Source of the DNA: Nageia nagi
Taxonomy: Eukaryota; Pinophyta
DNA length: 64,000 nucleotides
Direction: 5' to 3'
NCBI GenBank assembly: GCA_050084985.1
Contig: JBITNC010000001.1
Span: 53,382,001 to 53,446,000, forward strand
Shown one piece after another: positions 48,401-57,720 of the stretch. A model generated the notes under the pieces. The model was not told the origin of the DNA. It worked only from the letters and a program-made list of their open reading frames with translations, and did no database searches. The translations under genes were made by a program, and so were the position numbers. Position 1 is the first letter of the stretch, and the number at the start of each line of letters is the position of its first letter.

Positions 48401-51400
48401 AATTTATCCTTGTTATAGATAATGCATTTTTTTTTCAAAATGTAGCTTGTTGCCTTTTCCCACCAGTTGCCCAAGACCTCAACAAGTTGTGTTTTAGACT
48501 TGGTGTATGATAAGTGTCGTTAATTTGAATTTTTCTATCTTTTGTAGGTACGTCTATTCTCCCTATTCTTTTTACATCTAAATCCTTTTCATTGCCCAAT
48601 TTTACTTCATTTTTGTAATTTTTATCTATTTGTATAAAATCATCTCCACAACCTGTCACGTGATTTGAACATTAACTATCAAGAAACCATCAAGTGTACA
48701 TTCTATTGTCTCTTTCAATTTTATTGTATGAAAGAGACATATTACCTACTAAGAAACCATTGATTGTACATTCCATTGTCTTTTTCAATTTTATTGCATG
48801 AAAGAGGCAAATGACCTTTCTTGCCTTCTTTGTAGACAACCATTCCATAGTTGTCATCCTTTTAGAATCCATATCCTACTTGAATAGGATTTACCCTCTT
48901 TTCATCATTTTGAATTTTCAATCTACTACCCTCTCTATATGCCCAAATTTATTACAAGGTAGCATTGTACTTGCCTTTTGTTGGCAAGTCTACCTCTTAC
49001 TCTTTCATATGAATTTTTCCTATCTTGATTTTGCCCATATCAATATATGAGTTTCCATATGAGGTTCTTTGACCTCCTCTTACTTGAAATCATCCACCAC
49101 TTTGATGGTTCCCTTGTCTATTGCTTTGACTTGAACTTTCTCCTCTAGAATTTGAGAAGTTCTTATGAGATGAACCCTTAGTTTTTGACCTAAATGTTTG
49201 AACTAAATCTTGGTTAAATATCCAAAATGCCCTTGTAATTTTGCAAAGTATGAAAAATACCCCTTCTTTTTTAGAAATATTGAAAATACCCTTACTTTTT
49301 CAGAAATATCAAAAAGAAAAATGCTGATGACATATATAGTGGGGATTTCAGAGACCTATCAATGTTGGCGTGAGCATTGACCCAGGTAAAGATCAATAAT
49401 TGAGACATAGATTTGGAAAGGCATTCAAACAAGACATCTGTTATTGGGATAATTCAATATTAACATGCAAATTCCTACAATATTTGCACTGTTTGCATCG
49501 TAGCAATAAAGATAGGCTTGGGAAGTTGAAGAGTAGTCGCTCATTGTTCATCATACCATATCATAAGTTGATGATGAATATGGTCCATCATTAAAAAGGT
49601 AGTATTATGATAGGCTTCAAGGATCCATGCGTTTAATGATTAAACAATGTTTGAAGTGAAATGCCCAAATCATCAACCTTGAAATCGGGCAACTACCCAA
49701 AATTTGGGATTTGAGTCTCGGATCCATGTTGTAGCCACTTGAGATGATATTGTGATATGTTGAATATGTGTCTCCATTGCAGCTCTCAATCTCTAGGGGT
49801 ATTTTTGATATTTCAAAAAAAAAAAATTATATGAAATTATAGGGGTATTTTGGATATTTTCCCTTGCATCTTTAAATTCTTCCATCTTCATTAAAAACAT
49901 CAACTTATGTTGATTTAAATTTTTTGTAAATTCTATGATCAACTCATAATTGCTCCATCTTTGCAGAAAACTAGTGAAGACCTTCCTTACAACCATATCC
50001 TCTTTAATCTCTTCTCCTAAACTTTTAAGTCTTGTTACAATATCATCTACTTTTGCACAATAAGAGTCTACATTTTTATTATCTCTCTTTCTTATATTCT
50101 CAAACTGTCTTCTAAGATTTTGAGCTCTTACTATTCTTACTTGTGTGTTGCCTTCATATGACTTCTCAAGGATTTTCAATGTTTCCATTGAGGTGTTTGC
50201 TTTGGCCACTCTTGAAAATGTGCTTTCATCAAGTGTTTCATGGATGATTGACCTGGATTTGTAGTCCTTTTTTCATCTTCCTTCTTTTGCTTTTGTTGTT
50301 ATGCAAGTGTACTCCAATTTAGAGGCTCTACATATCCTTGCTTCACAACATTGAAGGTTCCTTGGCTTCACAATAAGCATTTTAATTTTCCAATGTTCAT
50401 AATTATCTCCACTCAATGGTGGGATTGACAAAGAAGAATTGCTTGTAGCCATCTTAGCTACAAACAACCCCAAGAAATAGATCTAGTTTTGGAGACCTAT
50501 TAAGGTTTCCAACTCTAGACTCTTCTATGAAAATTTCCTAAAAACATATTTACAATAATTTCAAAATACAAACTAAAGATTCTAACAATACACTTTTGAT
50601 TCTACTACAAATCCTATCAATCCTAACCTAAATCTTAGATACCACTTTGTTTGAAGATTTGAACAAAATAGTATTCTTACAGTCATTAATAAAGAGAACC
50701 TTGCATTTGAACAAAAAATAAAGCCATATAGACACTAAGATGATTGAAATAAAGTACTCATTACCATGAACAAGCATAAACGACACTTACAGAATTTCCA
50801 AGGATCTATTCAAGGTTTTAAACATGATATAAAAATCCCTTTCATATTCTTTAAAATATGGCTGTTACAGCATAACACCATGAGAGATCAACCTTGAATG
50901 TCTTCCAAACTTGGGATAAAATTTGGTTCCAACCTCTTATATTTCAATTTATATTTATAAAAAATATTCAACTATCTTATCAAGTATCCAACTACTTTAA
51001 GTACATTAATTAAATGGAACTACTTTTGACTCTTAATTTTTGAGTAAACGAAAGTACTTTTGACTCATAACTTTTTGATAAATGAAAATACTTTTGACTC
51101 AACTTTTTCATAAATGAAACCACTTTTGACCCATCACTTTTGAGTAAAACTTACTTAACCATAATATCCAAGAAAGCCATAAATATCTTTTGCTACCTTA
51201 CCAAAAGAGAATATTTTTTTAAACTCAATAAAGTTTAAATTATCTATTGTCACCTTATTAAAAGAGAAAAGTTTGAATCAATATCTTCAAATTCGTCCAT
51301 ATTTTTACAACTTTTATGCAGACAAGAATGATGGGAGCAGATTGAAATTGAGATTTCACATTTTTCATGTAATGAACTGTAGAAAACTGTTTTAGGAGAG

Positions 51401-53676
51401 GATAATGCAGGAGCTTCTAATTAGGGGAAAAAGATGTAAAAAGTAACATGTTGTGTAGGAGAAGATAATTTAGAAATATAGGACTTAAAATAGTAGTAGC
51501 TTTTCTTCATAGTTAAGAAATGAAATTAGATATTTGTGCACAAACACAGTGAGTGAAATCATGCATTGATAGCAGTAAATCCGGAAAAAAGAAAATAAGT
51601 TTTTGATTTATTATTTTGATAGATGATGAGGTGGTGAGGATGGTACTGCTTGTCTGTAAGGGAATGGCCTTGGTGATGTGGAGATTTATATTTATTTTGA
51701 GCTAACAAGTAGGGATTATTATGATTATGATTATTATTTTCCAGCCTGGTATTTCTGTTTTGGGATTATTATTTGCTTGTATTTCCATGTTGGTCATACC
51801 TTTGTGGATCTAATCTGCGCACTCCATAGGCTTTGCAATTGGCTGTTATATTCTGAAACATTACGGGAAATGAGCTGCAGATGTACAATAATAAGTATAG
51901 ATTTTCTCTTGGTCAAGAAAGGGATATGTCTTTTAAATTGATCATAAATTGAACGATTATACAGATTGAGACAATACATCAGAGCCACAAACTTATTACA
52001 GACCACGTCTAGAAGGTTCTTACAAATTTTTCTTAAATAAAATAGAAACTCAATTTTTTTTTTCTTATAAACCTAAAGTTCAAAGTTACAATGGTGGACT
52101 CAGGCTTTTCCTATAAGGGAACGTATGCATAAAGAGTCAAGTTATAGAAATACATGCAAATGTTTTTCAAATATGCTAAGGAGGTTTCACGATGACATGA
52201 CTTAATCAAGGATTACTCTGTAAATGCTTACAGCTGCAAGATTAAGGGAGATTTTGGATAGCACAGGATTGGCCCATGAAAACCTCTCTTCAAATGCTGT
52301 GACATCTATCCAGATGCTTGCAAGTGTTGCAAACTTGTTGAATATTAAAGACACTGAAATGAGCAGGTAAGCATTTTAGATGGTCTTCATATATTCTTAT
52401 TTATTTATGCCCTTTTGTGCGTAATACGAAGTTGTGGATAAAATTTTGCAGTTTTCTTGTTGCTATGGGAGACATTTCTTTGAGAAAAACTGATGTGGAA
52501 GAGAAGAGGGCCAAGGCACAAAAGGAATCAAAAACTCTTCTTGAAAATACTCGGAGGGCCATAGCTAGGCTAACTTATTTGAAGAGGTAATACTTTATGC
52601 ATCTGCTTCAAAAGCTATTTTAGAAGCTGTATTGAAGGTCTCAAAGATTTAGCATGGAAATTACTGGCTTCATTGCATTCATATATATGGACAATTAGAA
52701 GACCACCTCTGATCACAAATACTAGGATATTCATCTTCTATCCATTTAAAGTTATTTGAATTGAATATTGGCTAAAATATCTGCATTGTCTCCTCAGAAC
52801 ACTTTCACAGTTGGAAGAAGAAATACTTGGCCGTGACGGTCCAATGATGCAATGGCAAACAAACCTGAGGATAATGGTTTCAAAAGAACGTCAGTACTTG
52901 CAACAACTTTCAAACTACAAGGTAGGTGATTGCATTGTCTTATTGCACTCTCTAAAAACAATATCACCTTATATCATATGCTGCTAATAGCTGCATGGTT
53001 GGCATTGCGGTATTACTATACAGAAATTAAAAAAATTCAAGTTCAGTTTATTTGAACTTATCCCACATGACTTGTAAATGTATATTGACATCAAAGGGCC
53101 AAACATGGTTCATCCAATTGTTAATTGGCACCAACGTTCTTCCACTTGATTTTATTGTAGCCTATTTCAACAGGAGGTTTTATGCATTCTTCAATAGTAC
53201 ATGTAAATTACACATCTTAAGCTTTTGCGGATATGTGACTTCTTTCCTTAGACCTAAAAACAAATTTCTTTATTTTGAATTCACTTGAAATAGATTTGTT
53301 TCTTTTCTAAGCAGGCGTTGCTAAGTCGAGTGGGGTATACTCCAGATATAAGCCACGGTGTGTTGATGCAAATGGTTGAACATCGAAATGAGCTAGAGAG
53401 GAAGACTAAACCTATTTTGGATACCTTACGAAGTTACCAGGACTTGCCCCCTGTATGCCTTCTCTTCCTCTATACATATCTAATATCTTGTTACCCTTAA
53501 GTATATGACTTCTGATTTGCAGCATTTTGACTAAGAGCGTATATGTTTTGGGACAGGACAAAGCACTCGCTGCATTAGCCATAGAGGATAAGAGGAGAGA
53601 ATATGCAGCAGCCGAGAAGTATCTTGAAGAGGCATTGCATTCTGCTCTAAATACTCCAAGTGAAGAGAGTGTGTAA
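42191..53676 (+). CDS. AUG1: AUGMIN subunit 1 (HAUS1 family), six-exon gene
   Basis: Encodes a 302-residue coiled-coil protein. Augmin recruits gamma-tubulin to existing microtubules and nucleates branch microtubules in the mitotic spindle, phragmoplast and cortical array. Exons: 42191-42449, 52234-52366, 52452-52586, 52798-52921, 53315-53452, 53557-53676; they sum to 909 nt and join in frame with GT/AG at every intron. Family signatures seen: EFEYTPRTVAHLH (near residue 45), QARTQAATILASDLRQKAQE, MGDISLRKTDVEEKRAKAQK, LSRVGYTPDISH, and SYQDLPP followed by DKALAALAIEDK near the C-terminus. About 300 residues is the usual length in plants. Rich in Lys/Glu/Gln as expected for the coiled coil. 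Intron 1 is 9784 bp and full of transposons, yet the exons have no stops, so the gene looks functional. Confidence 0.93.
42510..42687 (+). repeat. Intron-1 repeat copy A, likely 5' LTR remnant of Ty3/gypsy element
   Basis: About 170 bp that aligns, at very roughly three-quarters identity by eye, with copy B at 51685-51862. Shared blocks include ttatatttatttt, tatttctgt, attattattt, gatctaat and ttggctg. It ends in CA directly before a perfect primer binding site, as an LTR should. Confidence 0.55.
42688..42699 (+). other. Primer binding site of intronic gypsy remnant
   Basis: TGGTATCAGAGC, a perfect match to the common plant iMet PBS. A degenerate leader and Ty3-type gag follow. Confidence 0.8.
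42884..45803 (+). pseudogene. Ty3/gypsy gag-pol remnant in AUG1 intron 1
   Basis: Gag (42884-43105) shows DVPEFKGELNPKFLIDWILE and HWWDNL, typical of gypsy retrotransposon gag. Two zinc-knuckle remnants follow (about 43595-43660 and 44370-44430) because the gag/protease junction is tandemly duplicated. The protease remnant is at 44560-44900 (CKLFIDDDNN, VSTEMVK, and a decayed LLGRPWQ-like block near 44810). A reverse-transcriptase start lies near 45325 (MCTDFIAINKLTI). Then it jumps to an integrase C-terminal part at 45585-45803 (ELVMKCLQAINQNYIAKADE, VNDEV). Most of RT, RNase H and integrase is missing. Confidence 0.8.
43425..44660 (+). repeat. Tandem duplication inside the gypsy remnant
   Basis: Copy 1, about 43425-44060, and copy 2, about 44187-44660, share the agaaacaaca, tctgatttcaa, cataaggagaaattgttt-like, agggcattt and gtgactgctcttgag-type blocks, then gttgagaagtattttt and tatactctccactg-type blocks. 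The copies are well diverged, so the duplication is old. Confidence 0.7.
45850..46084 (+). repeat. LTR-like segment ending at a PBS-like site
   Basis: Non-coding AT-rich DNA after the gypsy coding end. It finishes with TGATATCAAAGT (46073-46084), which differs from the iMet PBS at three positions, all transitions. It could be the end of an LTR of a further element, or the gypsy 3' LTR. No partner was found. Confidence 0.35.
46085..47419. other. Intron-1 DNA, mostly unassigned
   Basis: No coding similarity. Between about 46590 and 46760 a diverged motif of the type gatgcccaatcaacaccaca recurs about four times. Two similar segments at about 46825-46930 and 46985-47085 share cttgtcc, cctcatg/cctgagg, cttag/ctaagcgca and aaaaaagtc blocks. 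Probably internal DNA of a decayed retrotransposon. Confidence 0.3.
47420..50452 (-). pseudogene. Second copia element (Z) gag-pol remnant in AUG1 intron 1
   Basis: On the minus strand gag starts at 50452 (SLSIPPLSGDNYEHWKIKM) and continues at 50209-49870 with the UBN2-type segment (LRRQFENIRKRD, DDIVTRLKSLGE). It is interrupted by a 651-bp TIR element, then runs through a decayed knuckle to protease (SNHMTG near 48655) and the following segment to 48435. The integrase core is 48104-47785 (GIRRQYIVSYTP, VERKNNG). A C-terminal integrase segment follows to about 47550 (HFRFFGC). Reverse transcriptase and RNase H are absent. It is a different copia lineage from E1-E7. Confidence 0.82.
49212..49862. 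mobile_element. 651-bp TIR element (MITE-like) in copia Z gag
   Basis: Terminal inverted repeats: 49216-49241 and 49834-49859 match at 23 of 26 positions (core AAATATCCAAAAT). Inner parts (gaaaaatacccc against ggggtatttttgatatttc) match too. Flanks show a 3-bp direct repeat CTT (49209-49211 and 49863-49865), and removing the element reconnects copia gag. No transposase frame, so it is non-autonomous. The superfamily is uncertain; a 3-bp duplication would fit PIF/Harbinger. Confidence 0.65.
50634..50644 (-). other. PBS-like site of copia Z
   Basis: Minus strand TGGTATCTAAG, about 180 bp upstream of the Z gag start. It implies that the Z 5' LTR lies at higher coordinates. Confidence 0.55.
50646..51300 (-). 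repeat. Probable 5' LTR region of copia Z
   Basis: Located directly upstream of the Z PBS in element sense. The partner LTR was not found and the outer boundary is uncertain. It holds four tandem TTGAC-bearing units (separate entry). Confidence 0.4.
51018..51150. repeat. Four tandem ~34-bp units with TTGAC (W-box-like) cores
   Basis: Units contain tacttttgactc followed by ttttt(g/c)a(g/t)(a/t)aa(a/t)(c/g)gaaa. TTGAC cores sit at 51026, 51060, 51094 and 51126, a spacing of 34, 34 and 32 bp. W-boxes (TTGAC plus C/T) are WRKY-factor targets, and all four units read TTGACT or TTGACC. They lie in the presumed U3 of copia Z. Confidence 0.7.
51301..51684. other. Intron-1 DNA, nothing assigned
   Basis: No gene, repeat or transposon signature recognised in this AT-rich stretch. 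Confidence 0.4.
51685..51862 (+). repeat. Intron-1 repeat copy B, possible 3' LTR remnant
   Basis: Direct-repeat partner of copy A (42510-42687). If A and B are LTRs of one ancient gypsy element, that element plus later insertions accounts for about 9.35 kb of the 9.78-kb intron. Confidence 0.5.
52234..52366 (+). CDS. AUG1: AUG1 exon 2
   Basis: Acceptor TTACAG/CTGCAAG, donor AGCAG/GTAAGC. Encodes AARLREILDSTGLAHENL and ends in LLNIKDTEMS, typical of the family. Confidence 0.92.
52452..52586 (+). CDS. AUG1: AUG1 exon 3
   Basis: Acceptor TTGCAG/TTTTC, donor AAGAG/GTAATA. Encodes FLVAMGDISLRKTDVEEKRA and the TRRAIARLTYLK segment. Confidence 0.93.
52798..52921 (+). CDS. AUG1: AUG1 exon 4
   Basis: Acceptor CTCAG/AACAC, donor CAAG/GTAGGT. 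Encodes TLSQLEEEILGRDGPMMQWQ and ERQYLQQLSNYK, predicted coiled coil. Confidence 0.92.
53315..53452 (+). CDS. AUG1: AUG1 exon 5
   Basis: Acceptor AAGCAG/GCGTT, donor CCCCT/GTATGC. Encodes ALLSRVGYTPDISHGVLMQM through LDTLRSYQDLPP. Confidence 0.93.
53557..53676 (+). CDS. AUG1: AUG1 exon 6 and stop
   Basis: Acceptor GGACAG/GACAAA. Encodes DKALAALAIEDKRREYAAAE to the C-terminus PSEESV and TAA at 53674-53676. Confidence 0.93.
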   Translation, partial: DKALAALAIEDKRREYAAAEKYLEEALHSALNTPSEESV

Positions 53677-54020
53677 ATTAGTATACGTATATTTGTACAT
53701 TGTTTTTGCCCTCATGGGAGAAGTCCTGCAAGAAACAACATTACACATTGATATTATTGGAACTATTTTCCTTTCTGCAACTGAATTCTGATACTTTTTT
53801 ATGCTTTCTACTTCTCTGTTAAATATCCAGCTATTGAATTGCATTTTGCTGGACTTCAAAGATACCATGTCGATCATAAACTTTCTGTTCTAGCAGCTGT
53901 ATGCTAGAATTTTAATGTCACATAACTCTTCAAAATGCATTGTCATTCAAATATACAATTCATTTACACTTTTCTTTAAGATTCTTAATGGTTTCCTGGT
54001 GTTGTAATTATGTGTAAAGT

Positions 54021-54026
54021 AATAAA
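54021..54026 (+). terminator. AUG1: Candidate AUG1 polyadenylation signal
   Basis: AATAAA about 345 bp after the stop codon, the only canonical hexamer noticed in the first 400 bp. Plant signals are loose, so an earlier cleavage site is possible. Confidence 0.35.
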
Positions 54027-54064
54027 AAAATAGAAGTGGAAATTGTTTTTCCATAAGATTGTCT

Positions 54065-54123
54065 TTTGTCAATCTACAGGTACATTTACAGCTGTGTTTT
54101 CTAATTTTGTCAATCTACAGGTT
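54065..54123 (+). repeat. 18-bp direct repeat downstream of AUG1
   Basis: ttttgtcaatctacaggt occurs at 54065-54082 and 54106-54123. It is a short local duplication and both copies contain an acceptor-like CTACAG/GT. Confidence 0.7.
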
Positions 54124-54249
54124 TTGGTGAATGGCATCCCAACTCCTTTATTTAATTCTAATTCTTACAAGGAGGTATTTCTAGGGAGACCTTTTATCTA
54201 CACAACCATCCTTATATTGAAGTTTTTAGTCATGTGCTTGATGTAACCT

Positions 54250-54261
54250 TAGTATCAGAGC
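54250..54261 (+). other. Orphan PBS-like sequence
   Basis: TAGTATCAGAGC matches 11 of 12 bases of the iMet PBS. No LTR or gag was recognised around it, so it is either a retroelement relic or chance. Confidence 0.3.
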
Positions 54262-54874
54262 GGATACATGGTTTTCAAATCACCGCTAAATGTACTCTAC
54301 AAACACATTTACAACTTACAACTTGCTTATGGTATTTACTATTTATGGTTGGGATGTTCTTAAGCTTCAAGGTAAATTGTAGACAGACCACACGATATCT
54401 TACACCTGCTCCAAGAATCTATTCTGTTATATTATTGACATGATGCCAGTTCATACTTACACTTCTGCCGCTACCAGCTTCACTTATTTGTAACAACATT
54501 TTCCTGCAGTTGCATTTACTGTGGGAGAACATACTAAACCTTTTAAGTTTCCACTTCTTTATTAGCACAAATTCGCTCAATGATTTCTGCCAAGATGTGC
54601 TGATGTTAGGAATCCTTACACATTGGATCATGCCACTTAACTTGGCTTGCACAAAGGGATCCGAATATCCCTTGAAGGTGCATTTTCAAGCATATTTACA
54701 GTACGCTTCTCACTAACGTGCTTTTGTTAAGTGATTATCTTCATCCTGGTCTTTACAACACTGATCATGAAATATTTCTATGTTAGTATTTTCGCAATTT
54801 TCAACCTGCATCCACCATTCACAGATTGGTAAAATAACTAAATGGAAGACAATTCTTTGTACACTTTGCAGATC

Positions 54875-55195
54875 ATCAATTTGAGGCTCCCAGTGGCATT
54901 TGATTGAGAATTTGTTTCTTCGACTGTCTTTTGGGATCCAGTGATAATATTGGTTATAGATGCAGCCACTTCCTATTTGTTTCAGATTCATACTGCTGCT
55001 TCATCTAAAACACTGAATGGATAGCAATTAGTTTTAAGCATTTTGCAGCTCAATGACTTCAGATTTCCTTTGGCATTTGATTGAGAATTTGTTTATGGGA
55101 TTGTCTTTGATGTAGATCTACTGACAATAGTGAACATAGATGTAGGTATTTTCTACTTCAGATTCATCCTGCTGGTCATCTATGCAAACTCTGAA
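54875..55195 (+). repeat. Diverged tandem duplication in AUG1 3' flank
   Basis: Unit 1 is about 54875-55020 and unit 2 about 55050-55195. Both contain ggcatttgattgagaattt followed by ttcgactgtctttt/gggattgtcttt, agatgcagcc/agatgtagg and cagattcatactgctg/cagattcatcctgctg. Confidence 0.75.
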
Positions 55196-56329
55196 ATGTA
55201 TTTAATTCAAATTCTTGGCCTAAAACCAAAAGAGTCTTATATAGCTGATGTTACAGAACAAAGTGTTTGCTGCTGATATTTCAAGTCAAACCGTTGTGAA
55301 GGGCATCTATTATTCGTCTTACTGTGAAAGCTAAGCACTATTTAGTAACTATTTTTCAACAACATATATGAATACATGAATATACCTGTTCTTCATCTAG
55401 TCCAAAAATTACGTAGTTTTATTGCAATGATGCTCCTTAGTGAATAATTGATTACGTCTATTAAGTGTTCTCTAACTTTGTATTGTGTTTGAATATGTGA
55501 ATTGTCAGACCTTGACAAAGTTTTGTCATTATAGACTTCATAAGCCATGGGTCTTGTATTGGGGATCTAGCTATGGGAATTTGTCTCCGTTAAAGTTGCT
55601 TTTCACCTTCATCAGGGAGCATGATATGCAATATGATATATCATTGAGTCTGACATTGGCATAGATGTTACAAAATGCCACAAAAATTTGGCTACCTGGC
55701 AGTTTCTTTGTCACAACAGGCAAATTGGTCATATATGAGCATTTTTTTTTGTATTTTTAAGCGCTGCGTGGGGTGGTTGGTAGTTATCCAAATAAGGAAA
55801 GGATATACTCTTTTGTTGTCTGCATTGCAAACTCTCTTAGCTAATTTTATTTTAAATGTTGTGGCTGTTATTTTACAGATTCTGTTTTGTGTTACATTTC
55901 TTATCATCATAGGGAGATGTCTATGCAGCATACCCATTTTAATGTACAACAGAGTAGGATGCACTCCCATAAGCATGGAGAACTTCCTGACTGTTTGCAC
56001 AACATAAATGGAATTTTGCATGGACAACTCCTCTATCATAGCGGGTATCGTGATAATGCTATAAAATTGGAACAACTAATCAGAGACCTTATGAAGTACT
56101 CTGAAAAAATATTCAACTTTAGACATTTATAGTTTGATTGCAATATTATAGCATGGTTGGGATTCCCATGCAAAGCTTATGAATTGTACAGCTTTGATCC
56201 ATAAACATACCACGAACACGAGAAATGAGTTAATAGTTAATACTAATTCCAAAACAGATATAAGAAACGGGAAAAGAATAATGATCCTCTTATTACATTG
56301 AAAAAAAACAATTCTCTATATTGAAAGGG
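55196..56329. other. Intergenic DNA, nothing assigned
   Basis: Overlapping frames at 55675-56132 on both strands have no recognisable motif and low coding character. No LTR, RNA gene or further exon was seen. Confidence 0.4.
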
Positions 56330-57145
56330 GTATTTTTTTTGTATGTTATGGAAAGTTTTATTATATTAATAAAATTTAACAACAAAAAAGGAGTGGGTGG
56401 CCGTGTCACACCCTTGACAATAAGATCAACCCTAATGATGGGTTAGGATATCAAAAAATGCATCATACACAGTGCATACAAAAAGTTAACAACCTGTTTC
56501 GATCAAACAAGAGGTAATTACGGAAGGAAATTCAATAACTGTATTCATTGTTTAGTGTGGAGAGATCCTTGAGCCAACTCCCCATCATGTGTAACCATTT
56601 TTTGCCAATTGTTGGATGGAATGCATTTTAAATCCCAATTGTCATTCACACGGATTGGTAACGTATTCTTTGCATTTGCTTGAGTCCATCCTGCAACAAG
56701 TGAAATCCAACTCCATTGAAACAAGTCAAGCCAAGGGGGCTGGGGCAATGGAGATTGTCTAAAGTAGGTTGTTTTATGCCATTGAATACTTGAGCTTGAG
56801 GCTTTGCAAAAAATGTTTAAACAAGATAATGCTTGAATTACTGACCCCTCATCCTTTTGAATGGTTAAAAAAGTCATCTGCAAAATGACCATTAATTTGT
56901 TGTCTGGAAGAGTAATTGCTCTAAGCAAGCTTAGAAAAACATGTTTGGCTAACAAATACCCAAATGCTTCAACCACTAGAATGAAAAGTAAAGGGGCTAA
57001 AGGACACCCCTGACGGATTGAATGATGCAAACCAATGGTCTTTGTATGATAATGGTTAAGAGATAGAATTGCCAAGGCATCCTAGAACTCACAAAGAAAC
57101 CCATCCAACTTCGAGGTTTGTTGGTTTTTGTATGCACAAATTACA
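56330..57145 (-). mobile_element. LINE (non-LTR) reverse-transcriptase fragment
   Basis: Minus frame 57075-56545 contains HHSIRQGCPLAPLLFILVVE, the LINE RT motif upstream of the catalytic box. The FADD box is present near 56880 but in a different frame, which shows a frameshift. Downstream there is a typical LINE C-terminal segment, then a 3' end with an (A)n tail (poly-T on plus at about 56330-56341). The 5' side is cut exactly where the E6 LTR begins (57146), so E6 probably landed inside the LINE. Confidence 0.78.
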
Positions 57146-57706
57146 TGTTGGAATGCATAATGCATTATTGTAAGGTCTCTTCATGTAATTCATTTACTAC
57201 TTAAACGCATCTCTAGATTCCTTAAGTATTTAGTGAATATGATAATGTAAATTCACTAATACTTAAAAGTATCCCTAGATACTTTTTAAGTATTTGTGAG
57301 TAAGATAATGTAACTTGTCTTACACTCCATCTCATGAGCATGCCCTTTGGGTAAAAAGGTGATGCATCCCATCACATTGTACATTAGTTAAAATGATGAT
57401 CCAAGGGAGGATTTTGCCCTATAAATAGAGGGCCTCCTCTTTTGGTTATTCACTCAAGTTTGTAGCCAAGTTATGCTCTTGTTTAGGTTGTAGAAGATGT
57501 GAGAAAATGAGTGGTTGTAAGAGAGTGATCTTTGATAATAAGATCTTATATTAGTGGATGTACTCTCATGGTTGAAGGAACCACTTTATATTGGTGTCAA
57601 CTTTGTGAGATTGACTATCTTGTGATGCTATGTTATTGATATTTGAAAGAGCTTTCATGTGATCTTGGTAGAATAAGAATTTAGTCATATATGATTATTC
57701 CCATCA
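57146..57706 (+). repeat. 5' LTR of E6 with duplicated U3 segment
   Basis: 561 bp. The extra length comes from a tandem duplication of the palindrome-bearing U3 segment: about 57187-57249 and 57250-57315, both ending in gataatgtaa. TATA box at 57419-57428. Confidence 0.85.
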
Positions 57707-57720
57707 TTTAATATCAGAAC

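Noticed and set aside
55675-56132. Overlapping frames on both strands downstream of AUG1
   Set aside because: No conserved motif on either strand and no splice structure.
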